64,000 nt of DNA from JAJFUE01 sp039683515 (GTDB lineage Bacteria; Sumerlaeota; Sumerlaeia; MVZB01), in the NCBI GenBank assembly GCA_039683515.1, contig JBDKRG010000015.1:33531-97530 (forward strand), read 5' to 3'. Position numbers and translations under genes: made by a program. This document shows, piece after piece, positions 52,659 through 59,627 of this stretch. Within the stretch, counting starts at the first letter, position 1. Every line of letters begins with the position of its first letter. A model generated the notes under the pieces. It searched no databases. It was not told the DNA's origin and saw only the letters and a list, made by a program, of their open reading frames with translations.

Positions 52659-54758
52659 TTATTTTGCCGAGGGCGGTTCGATGCCCTTCTGCTTGTATTT
52701 CTTTTTCTGCACGATGCCGGCGGTCGGGCAGGCTTCCGTCACCGCGGCGAAGTCGGCCTGGGCCGGGGCGTCGGCCAGCGGACCGCCGAACGGGGGCTTC
52801 ACGCGGGCGTCCAGGCCGCGGCCCACGAATCCGAGCGCATACGAGCCGTCCTGCTCCAGCAGCCGCACGCAAATCCCGCAGTTGATGCATTTGCCGCTCT
52901 CGAGCACGACCTCGTCGTGGGACAGATCGTTGTCATGGCCGCGCCGGGCCCCGGCGTAACGGGCCTGGTTCACGCCATACTCCGTGCTGTATTGGCGAAG
53001 CTTGCAGTCGTCCGCCTCCACGCAGCCGCACTTGAGGCAGCGCGCGGCTTCGGCGGCCGCGTCCTTCTCCGTGAACCCGGTGTCGACTTCCTGGAAGTGT
53101 TTCGCGCGCTCCTTGGCCGGAAGCGCGGGCATTTTTGCGGCCGGGAACTTCTCGCGGTCGACGAACATGCTTTCCGGAAGCTCCGCGAGTTTGCCCGTCG
53201 TGGAGTTGAACTTCACCGGCTCGCCCGTCACCGGTATCCCGCGCACATACTGGTCGATCGAGCACGCCGCCTTGCGGCCGGCGTCGATCGCCTTGACGGC
53301 GACGTCGGCCCCGGTGGCGCAGTCGCCGCCGGAGAAGACGCCGGGCAGGTTCGTCGCCATGGTCCACGCGTCGACCAGGAACGCGCCGCGCTTGCTCAGG
53401 TTGAGTTCCGTGCGGTCGGCCAGCGAGGCATCGACCTGCTGGCCGATGGCGGTAATGCACGTGTCGCATTCGACCGTGAATTCGGAGCCGGGCTGGGGGA
53501 CCGGGCGCCTGCGGCCGCTCGCGTCGGGTTCGCCGAGCGCCATGCGGACGCATTCGAGCTGGACTTTGCCCGCCTCGTGACGGACCTTCACGGGCGCGAC
53601 GAGATACTCGAACGTCACCCCCTCATGGCCGGCTTCCTCGATCTCGGCGGGACTGGCGGGCATTTCCTTCCGGGTGCGCCGGTAAAGCACGACGACTTCG
53701 GCGCCCAGTCGCACCGAGGTGCGGGCGCAATCCATCGCGACGTCGCCGCCGCCCATGACCGCGACCTTGCGGCCGATCTCGGGGCGCTCGCCGCGGGCGC
53801 ATTGCTCCAGGAAATCGATCCCGGCGAGAATCCCGGTTGAAGTATCCCCGTCGAGCGGCATGTCGCTCGACTTCTGCGCGCCGACGGCGATGAACATGGC
53901 GTCGTGACGGCGGCGAAGCTCCTCGAACGGGATGCCGTTCGGCCCGACTTGCGTGTTGTACTTGACCTCGACGCCCATCCCGATGATGGCTTCGCACTCT
54001 TTGGACAGGACGTCCGGCGGCAGGCGGTAATCCGGAATGCCCCACTTGAGCATGCCGCCGGGGCACTCGTGCTTCTCGTAGATCGTGACGGCGTGGCCCT
54101 GGAGCCTGAGGAAATACGCCGCTGTAAGCCCGGCCGGCCCGGCGCCGACGATCCCGACGCTCTTGCCGGTTGCTTTACCCGGCTGCGGAAGAAACGGGCC
54201 GCCGTCGTTCATCTCCATGTCCGAGACGAACCGTTTCATGAAGCAGACCGAGACCGGCTCGTCGACCCGCGTGCGGCGGCACGCCGTCTCGCAGAATTTG
54301 GGGCAGACGCGGCCGAGCGAGCCGGGGAAGGGCAGGGTCGTGCGGATCATCTGGGCGGCCTTGACGTACTCGCCGCGGGCGGCCAGCGCGAGGAAATCGC
54401 GGATCGGCACCTGCGCCGGGCAGGTCGAGCGGCAGGGGGGCTCGCAATCGCCGAAGTGGTCCGAAACCAGAAGCTCCAGCGCAGCCTTGCGCGCGGCGCG
54501 GACGGCTTCGCTCGAAACCGTGATCTCCATCCCCTCCGCCACGGTCGTGCTGCACGAGGGGACGAAGCCCCGGGCGCCCTTGACCTCGACCACGCACACG
54601 AAGCACGAGCTGAACGGGGCAAGTTTTTCGTTGTGGCACAGCGTCGGGATTTCGAAACCGGCCTCCCGCGCCGCCCGCAGCACCGTCCAGCCGGCCTGGG
54701 CCTCGAATTCCTTGCCGTCGATCCGGATCGACACCTTATTGTCTACTAGAGTGGTCAT
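52659..54758 (-). CDS. NAD(P)H-binding [2Fe-2S]/GltD-like flavoprotein of a Stn-like complex
   Basis: A 699-residue cytosolic iron-sulfur flavoprotein. An N-terminal [2Fe-2S] ferredoxin domain (about 8-85) has Cys41, Cys52, Cys55 and Cys69. Cys-rich sequences about 105-160 (GDCEPPCRSTCPA, CPKFCETACRR) match the two [4Fe-4S] sites of the GltD/NfnB family. The FAD motif is GIVGAGPAGLTAAYFLR (about 203-219), and the pyridine-nucleotide motif is VAVMGGGDVAMDCA (about 332-345) with a following RRTRKEMPA, the pattern of NADPH sites. The C-terminal region adds CLKCGC and CINCGICVRL cysteine motifs. NfnB, SfrB and StnA share this layout. The gene follows the HydB-like gene by nine bases. Confidence 0.9.
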   Translation of the reverse strand: MTTLVDNKVSIRIDGKEFEAQAGWTVLRAAREAGFEIPTLCHNEKLAPFSSCFVCVVEVKGARGFVPSCSTTVAEGMEITVSSEAVRAARKAALELLVSDHFGDCEPPCRSTCPAQVPIRDFLALAARGEYVKAAQMIRTTLPFPGSLGRVCPKFCETACRRTRVDEPVSVCFMKRFVSDMEMNDGGPFLPQPGKATGKSVGIVGAGPAGLTAAYFLRLQGHAVTIYEKHECPGGMLKWGIPDYRLPPDVLSKECEAIIGMGVEVKYNTQVGPNGIPFEELRRRHDAMFIAVGAQKSSDMPLDGDTSTGILAGIDFLEQCARGERPEIGRKVAVMGGGDVAMDCARTSVRLGAEVVVLYRRTRKEMPASPAEIEEAGHEGVTFEYLVAPVKVRHEAGKVQLECVRMALGEPDASGRRRPVPQPGSEFTVECDTCITAIGQQVDASLADRTELNLSKRGAFLVDAWTMATNLPGVFSGGDCATGADVAVKAIDAGRKAACSIDQYVRGIPVTGEPVKFNSTTGKLAELPESMFVDREKFPAAKMPALPAKERAKHFQEVDTGFTEKDAAAEAARCLKCGCVEADDCKLRQYSTEYGVNQARYAGARRGHDNDLSHDEVVLESGKCINCGICVRLLEQDGSYALGFVGRGLDARVKPPFGGPLADAPAQADFAAVTEACPTAGIVQKKKYKQKGIEPPSAK

Positions 54759-54767
54759 GACGGTTCC

Positions 54768-56573
54768 TTACTCAATCACGATCGCGTTGAAGTTGCAGCG
54801 CAGATAACACCGGCCGCACTTGATGCAGGCCGCCTGGTTGATCGCATGGCGCTGCTTGCGCTGGCCGGTGATGGCCTGTGTCGGGCAGACCCTCGCGCAG
54901 GCGGTGCAGCCCGTGCACTTGTCGGTGACGGTATATTTGATGAGGGCCTTGCAGACCCCCGCCCGGCACTTTTTCTTCTCGATATGCTCCACGTACTCCT
55001 CGCGGAAGTACTTCAGGGTCGTCAGCACGGGGTTGGGCGCGGTCTGCCCGAGGCCGCAGAGCGAACCCTTGTTGATGCTTCGCGCAAGTGCGTCGAGCTC
55101 GTCGATATCCTCGATCTTGCCATGGCCCTGGGTGATCCGGGTCAGGATCTCGAGAAGGCGCTTGGTGCCGATGCGGCAGAACGTGCATTTGCCGCAGCTT
55201 TCGTTCTGGGTGAAATTGAGGAAGAACCTCGCCACGTCGACCATGCAGGTGGTCTCGTCCATGACGAGCATGCCGCCCGAGCCCATGATCGCCCCGGTCT
55301 TGGTGACCTCGTCGTAGTCGACCCGCGTGTCGAACAGCGAGGCCGGGATGCAGCCGCCCGAGGGGCCGCCCATCTGGACGGCCTTGAGCGCCCGGCCGGT
55401 ATTGGAACCGCCGCCGATCTGCTCGACGATGTCGCGGATGGTGATCCCCATCGGCACCTCGACGAGGCCGCCGCGCTTGACCTTGCCGGCCAGGGCGAAG
55501 ACCTTCGTCCCCTTGCTCTTCTCGGTGCCGATCGCGGCGTAGGCTTCGCCGCCGTGCATGACGATCCACGGGATGTTGGCGAACGTCTCGACGTTGTTGA
55601 TGTTCGTGGGGCAGCCCCACAGGCCCGAGACGGCCGGATACGGGGGGCGCTTGGTCGGCATGCCGCGCCGGCCCTCGATCGACTGCATGAGGGCGGTCTC
55701 CTCGCCGCAGACGAACGCGCCGGCGCCCTCCTTGACCTTGATCTTGAAGTTGAGCCCCGAGCCGAGGATGTCCTTGCCGAGGAATCCTTTTTCTTTCGCC
55801 TGCTTGATCGCGATCTGGAGCCGGCGCACGGCAAGCGGGTACTCGGCGCGGCAGTAGATGTAGCCGTCGGTGGCCCCGGTCGCATGCGCGCAGATGATCA
55901 TCCCCTCGATGACCGAGTGCGGGTCCCCTTCCAGGGTGGAGCGGTCCATGAACGCGCCGGGGTCGCCCTCGTCGGCGTTGCAGACGATGTATTTGGTCTT
56001 GGCCTCGCCCTTGCCCGGGTTCTGCGCGACGAGCTGCCACTTGCGCCCCGTGGGGAAGCCGGCGCCGCCGCGTCCCCTGAGACCCGAGGTTAAAACGGCC
56101 TCGATGACCTCGGCGGGCTTCATGGCCAGGGCTTTTTTGAGCGCGCTATATCCGCCCGCCGCGATCGACTCGTCGATCGACTCGGGGTTAATGACCCCGC
56201 AATTCCGGAGCACGATCTTTTTCTGCCGGCTCAGGAAGCGATGGGTGTCGGTGTCCGCGGCATGGGCATCCAGGACGGCCGCGTCCACCGGTTTTCCGCC
56301 GAGTACATGTTCCTGGAGAATCCTGAGCGCCACCTGCTCGTCGACCGAGCCATACAGCGTGCGGCTGCCATCTCCGTCCACGACCTCGACCAGAGGCTCG
56401 GCGTAGCACATCCCCGCGCAGGAGGTGATGTCGAGCTCCACGCTGGAAGCGATCGCCCGTTCCTCGATCTGGCGCGAAAAGAACTCGTGAATATGTTTGG
56501 CGCCGGCGGCGATCCCGCAGCTTCCCAGCCCGACAATGATCCGTTGCTTATCCTCGGGTATGACGTTGGTCAC
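54768..56573 (-). CDS. NuoF/HydB-like NAD(H)-binding flavoprotein with extra ferredoxin domains
   Basis: A 601-residue FMN iron-sulfur protein. The N-terminal thioredoxin-like domain has a cysteine set (GLGSCG, TSCAGMC) near residues 19, 52 and 56. The NuoF core starts about 115; GLRGRGGAGFPTGRKW (about 164-179) binds FMN/NADH, and the N3-type [4Fe-4S] ligands are Cys460, Cys463, Cys466 and Cys506. The C terminus adds two [4Fe-4S] motifs (CTGCTACARVC, CIKCGRCYLRC). These additions set HydB/HndC-type electron-bifurcating subunits apart from respiratory NuoF. The start is a GTG one base from the NuoE-like stop. No quinone-linked membrane subunits are nearby, so it is not complex I. Confidence 0.93.
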   Translation of the reverse strand: MTNVIPEDKQRIIVGLGSCGIAAGAKHIHEFFSRQIEERAIASSVELDITSCAGMCYAEPLVEVVDGDGSRTLYGSVDEQVALRILQEHVLGGKPVDAAVLDAHAADTDTHRFLSRQKKIVLRNCGVINPESIDESIAAGGYSALKKALAMKPAEVIEAVLTSGLRGRGGAGFPTGRKWQLVAQNPGKGEAKTKYIVCNADEGDPGAFMDRSTLEGDPHSVIEGMIICAHATGATDGYIYCRAEYPLAVRRLQIAIKQAKEKGFLGKDILGSGLNFKIKVKEGAGAFVCGEETALMQSIEGRRGMPTKRPPYPAVSGLWGCPTNINNVETFANIPWIVMHGGEAYAAIGTEKSKGTKVFALAGKVKRGGLVEVPMGITIRDIVEQIGGGSNTGRALKAVQMGGPSGGCIPASLFDTRVDYDEVTKTGAIMGSGGMLVMDETTCMVDVARFFLNFTQNESCGKCTFCRIGTKRLLEILTRITQGHGKIEDIDELDALARSINKGSLCGLGQTAPNPVLTTLKYFREEYVEHIEKKKCRAGVCKALIKYTVTDKCTGCTACARVCPTQAITGQRKQRHAINQAACIKCGRCYLRCNFNAIVIE

Positions 56574-56574
56574 C

Positions 56575-57078
56575 TCACTCGCTCACTTTCTTGAGGGCTT
56601 TCTTCAGCTGGAGCGGGTCGAGGTTGCCGACCGCCTGGTCGCCCACCATCATCACCGGCGCCAGCGAGCAGCAACCGATGCAGGCCACCGTCTCGATGGA
56701 GTATTTGCCGTCCGCGGTCGTGCCGCCAACCTCGGTCTTGAGCTCGTCGCACAGGGCGTCGAGCACGGCGGCGGCGCCGCCCACGTGGCAGGCCGTCCCG
56801 ATGCAGACCTTGATCGGGTGTTTTCCGCGCGGCTTGAAGCGGAACTGCGAGTAGAACGTCGCCACCCCGTACAGCTCGGCCTCGGAGAAGTCCGCGTGGC
56901 GGCAGACCGCTTTGAGCAGGTCGAGCGGAAGGTAGCCGTGCCGTTTCTGGATCTCCTGGAGGATCGGGATCGCCATCTCTTTTCCGGCCCCGACGGCCTC
57001 GACGATCTCCTTGGCTTCCGCGCTCAGCATCTTGCGCGCTTTCTCTTCGCATTCACACGTTTTATGGGTCATGGGCAT
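56575..57078 (-). CDS. NuoE/HydC-like [2Fe-2S] thioredoxin-fold subunit
   Basis: A 167-residue protein of the NuoE family, which passes electrons to and from the NuoF flavin. The [2Fe-2S] ligands are in CIGTACHVGG (Cys92, Cys97) and VACIGCCSLAP (Cys133, Cys136/137). Helical N-terminal residues include IPILQEIQKRHGYLP and LYGVATFYSQF, as in other members. The ATG at 57078 has GCGAGGA just upstream. It is the first gene of a three-gene operon, preceded by a promoter with a palindromic operator (57105-57146). Confidence 0.94.
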   Translation of the reverse strand: MPMTHKTCECEEKARKMLSAEAKEIVEAVGAGKEMAIPILQEIQKRHGYLPLDLLKAVCRHADFSEAELYGVATFYSQFRFKPRGKHPIKVCIGTACHVGGAAAVLDALCDELKTEVGGTTADGKYSIETVACIGCCSLAPVMMVGDQAVGNLDPLQLKKALKKVSE

Positions 57079-57104
57079 GGTCCTCGCGGGTCCGTCTCGA
57101 GCGG

Positions 57105-57118
57105 ACAGCTTAAGCTGT
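57105..57118. promoter_or_regulatory. 14-bp perfect palindrome over the transcription start
   Basis: ACAGCTTAAGCTGT is a perfect palindrome centred at 57111-57112, the predicted transcription start of the minus-strand NuoE-like operon. An operator in this place would block initiation. It does not match the Rex (TTGTGAAA-TTTCACAA) or NrdR consensus. Confidence 0.5.
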
Positions 57119-57146
57119 ATCTAACGCGAATGGCAACAGATGTCAA
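57118..57146 (-). promoter_or_regulatory. Promoter of the Stn-like operon
   Basis: On the minus strand a perfect TTGACA (57141-57146) is followed after 17 bases by TAGATA (57118-57123). The -10 box matches only three of six positions, but the -35 box and the spacing are ideal. It places the start near 57111, 33 bases before the ATG. Confidence 0.5.
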
Positions 57147-57367
57147 GGACACGGATTGGCATCCGGCAGCCCTTCGGATACCCCTGAGCCAGACCTCGCA
57201 ACTGTCTGACAAGAGGCATTCAGCGGCCGGTTCCGGTCTGTTACGGGGAAAACTTGCGTCTAAATTGCGTCAAAATTCGGGCAAAAACGACAAGATCATA
57301 CCAGGCAGATCCATATGCCAATCGATCCAAATTCAAGCATAGCTTAATATTTTCAAGTTTTGAAGAG

Positions 57368-57443
57368 TGGCGTCCCCAACGAGATTCGAACTCGTGTCGC
57401 CGCCGTGAAAGGGCGGTGTCCTAGGCCCCTAGACGATGGGGAC
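57368..57443 (-). tRNA. tRNA-Glu (anticodon TTC)
   Basis: The 76-base cloverleaf has acceptor pairing GTCCCCA/TGGGGAC, D-arm with TCTAGGGGCCTAGGACA, anticodon loop CTTTCAC (TTC), and T-arm GAGTTCGAATCTC. CCA is encoded at the 3' end (57368-57370) after discriminator G. It is close to the E. coli tRNA-Glu sequence. Confidence 0.96.
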
Positions 57444-57465
57444 GCTCTATCCGGACTGCCGTGGG

Positions 57466-57541
57466 TGGTGAGCGCGGTGAGATTCGAACTCACGACCAAC
57501 GGCTTAAAAGGCCGCTGCTCTGCCGCCTGAGCTACGCGCTC
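57466..57541 (-). tRNA. tRNA-Lys (anticodon TTT)
   Basis: The 76-base cloverleaf has acceptor pairing GAGCGCG/CGCGCTC, D-arm AGCTCAGGCGGCAGAGC, anticodon loop CTTTTAA (TTT), and T-arm GTGAGTTCGAATCTCAC. The discriminator is A and CCA is encoded (57466-57468). It is upstream of tRNA-Glu by 22 bases, so the two are probably one transcript. A seven-base hairpin (57554-57572) lies just upstream. Confidence 0.96.
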
Positions 57542-57659
57542 GTCTCAACCCGCAGACGGACACAGTCCGTCTCACACGCAACGGCCTTAACATGCTAGGG
57601 ACGCCCGTGAAATAAGTCAAGCACTGAAAGCGGGGGCCGACACGGCCGCGCCCGACGCG

Positions 57660-59210
57660 TCAAATCTCGCCGGGCGGCAGCGGCGCGGCAACCCAGCCGC
57701 CGGCCTCGATGGCTTCGTCCACGACCGGGCTCGGAACCAGATAGAGCGCCTCCAGATAATGCTCGCCCCCCATCGGGATATACACGAGCCGGATCCCCGG
57801 CGGAGGCGATTTCATCATCGGCTCGTAAATCATGAAATGGACGAAATCGGTGCCGGCCCGGCCCGGCAGCTGATCGCGGCCGACGAGCACCGGCTCGCCG
57901 AGCACCAGGTTGACCCCGCGCTCCCTCAGCGCGGCCAACTCGCTGCTGTCCCAATCCATGGCCACCGTCTCGAGCCGCGAGTAATAGGCGACCGCACCCG
58001 ACGAAGTGGCGATCACCACCGGCCGGCGCGAAAAGATGCGGCCGAGCCGCCGGCCGATGTTCACCCAATCCCCGTCGCCCGGCGAAACCCGCGCCGCCAG
58101 CTCGTTGACCGAGTCGATGCCGAGGCGCTCCACCCCGCCCTCGCCATGGAACGTGAGCGCATGGTGCACGGAGCCGGCGAAAATCAGCAGCAGGAGCGCA
58201 TGCCGGATCGACCGCTGCTCGACGTACTGGAACAACACCCACAGGATCAGGATGACGAGGAAGGGAAACGCCGGCAGCACTTGGCGGTACTCCATGGTGT
58301 CGCCGCCGGAGCCGATCAGGAAAGCCGGCCACAACACGGCGGCGGCCGCCGTCAGGCGCAGCGAGGCTCGCGCCGCGAACAATCGCGGCAGCGCCGGCAG
58401 CAGCAGGAACGGCACCCAGACCAGCCAGTAGCTCAGGTAGAAGCTGTAGAGATAAAACACCCCATGGCCCAGCGTGTCGCCGAAGCCGGCCCAGCCATGC
58501 ACGGCCGGAAGGATCGCGCCGCCGTAAGCCCGCCGCCACGCAAGCCACCCGCCGGCGATCGCCAGGAACGGCAGGCATAGCCATACGAGCGCATGGCGCC
58601 CGCCCCGCGTCGGCGAGCGTCGCCACAACCAAGCCGCCAGCGCGAGCCCCGCAAGGCCGGCGAACACCGCGGAGTCGGCCCGCGCCAACAGCCCGAGCCC
58701 CATGAGGGCCGATGCGCCGGCCAGGGACGAGGGCCTCGGCGGCCAGCCCGCATCGATGATGGCGCCGGCGGCCCCGATCATCGCCACCGCCGCGAGCGTC
58801 TGCAGGATCGTCTCCTGCCCGCCCGTCGACCACGCGCTGAACGAGTAATTCGTGCCGATGACGATCAGCGCCAGGAGCGCCTGGCCGCGCGAGCCGAGCG
58901 TGCGCATCGCCAGACGCCACGTCACCCACAAAACGGCCAGAAGGCAAACCACGCCGGCCGCCATCGAGAATTCGACCGGGTCGGCGCCCAAGGCGATCCC
59001 GGCCGCCATCAGCAGCGCCCACGCCAGGCTCGGCGGGGCGGCCGCCGGCTGCGCGGGGCTCCACACCAGCCCGCGCCCCTCGGCCAGGTTGCGCGCGTAC
59101 TCGAACGAGACGAACGCCTGGTCCTGGACAAACCGGTCGGACCAGGCCATCAGCAGGAGGGCGGCCAGCCCCAGGAAGAATGCCGGGCGAAAACGGACGG
59201 TTTTCAGCAT
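57660..59210 (-). CDS. Polytopic GT-C-family glycosyltransferase-like membrane protein
   Basis: A 516-residue inner-membrane protein with about ten helices and a C-terminal soluble domain (about 365-516). The first periplasmic loop contains DQAFVSFEYARNLAEGRGLVW, the pattern shared by GT-C transferases such as the arabinofuranosyltransferase-related group (usually D-D-x-x-Ix-x-RYarNLaeG-x-G-x-V-x-N); Asp here is the likely catalytic base. The ATG at 59210 is used; an ATG 14 codons upstream would add a polar N-terminal tail. The donor and acceptor are unknown. It ends 119 bases from the tRNA-Lys gene, which is on the same strand. Confidence 0.8.
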   Translation of the reverse strand: MLKTVRFRPAFFLGLAALLLMAWSDRFVQDQAFVSFEYARNLAEGRGLVWSPAQPAAAPPSLAWALLMAAGIALGADPVEFSMAAGVVCLLAVLWVTWRLAMRTLGSRGQALLALIVIGTNYSFSAWSTGGQETILQTLAAVAMIGAAGAIIDAGWPPRPSSLAGASALMGLGLLARADSAVFAGLAGLALAAWLWRRSPTRGGRHALVWLCLPFLAIAGGWLAWRRAYGGAILPAVHGWAGFGDTLGHGVFYLYSFYLSYWLVWVPFLLLPALPRLFAARASLRLTAAAAVLWPAFLIGSGGDTMEYRQVLPAFPFLVILILWVLFQYVEQRSIRHALLLLIFAGSVHHALTFHGEGGVERLGIDSVNELAARVSPGDGDWVNIGRRLGRIFSRRPVVIATSSGAVAYYSRLETVAMDWDSSELAALRERGVNLVLGEPVLVGRDQLPGRAGTDFVHFMIYEPMMKSPPPGIRLVYIPMGGEHYLEALYLVPSPVVDEAIEAGGWVAAPLPPGEI

Positions 59211-59627
59211 GGTTTCACGTCCGGTGGTTGCGCTTTCTGTCGTTTTTGTCACAATTGACTCAAGGCCGATCCATTATATAATCAACCATGCATCAATATA
59301 GAACTAAGACCTGAATGTCCGCAACGAAACTATAATCCTGCAAGCAATACCGAATTCAATAGATTATATTTAAGATAAGAATGTCTTAGAATTAGGAATG
59401 CATTTTGTTGTTTACGATCGCGCGTTTTCATATATAGAATCTTGATCGGGAATAACGGCCCGGGAAATTGACCGTTCCGAACCGAGTATGCTTCGAAGTT
59501 CTCTCTACATTTTCAGCCGTACACAACCGATGACACGACATCGAAAGGAATTTTGTTTTTTTTAACGATTAGCCACAGATTCTGACAGGCATTTGTCCCA
59601 ACACGTTCAAACCTGGAGCGGTGCGAT
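59211..59627. other. AT-rich divergent promoter region
   Basis: This 417-base gap separates divergent genes. It is clearly AT-rich at 59260-59450 and 59540-59570, as expected for promoters, but no pair of hexamers is convincing enough to call. No gene, tRNA or riboswitch is seen. Confidence 0.45.

Larger units (their letters stand above)
57079..57367. other. Intergenic region upstream of the Stn-like operon
   Basis: The gap holds the promoter and palindrome described below, and beyond them an AT-richer stretch at 57280-57360 with no gene. The tRNA-Glu 3' end begins at 57368. No terminator is recognised. Confidence 0.45.

Noticed and set aside
52659..57078. Operon read as part of respiratory complex I
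   Set aside because: Only NuoE- and NuoF-like subunits are present, the NuoF has HydB-type ferredoxin additions, and a GltD-type subunit replaces NuoG; there are no membrane subunits.
57368..57541. tRNA genes as an integration site for the nearby AT-rich segments
   Set aside because: No integrase gene and no direct repeat of a tRNA 3' end were found in the window.
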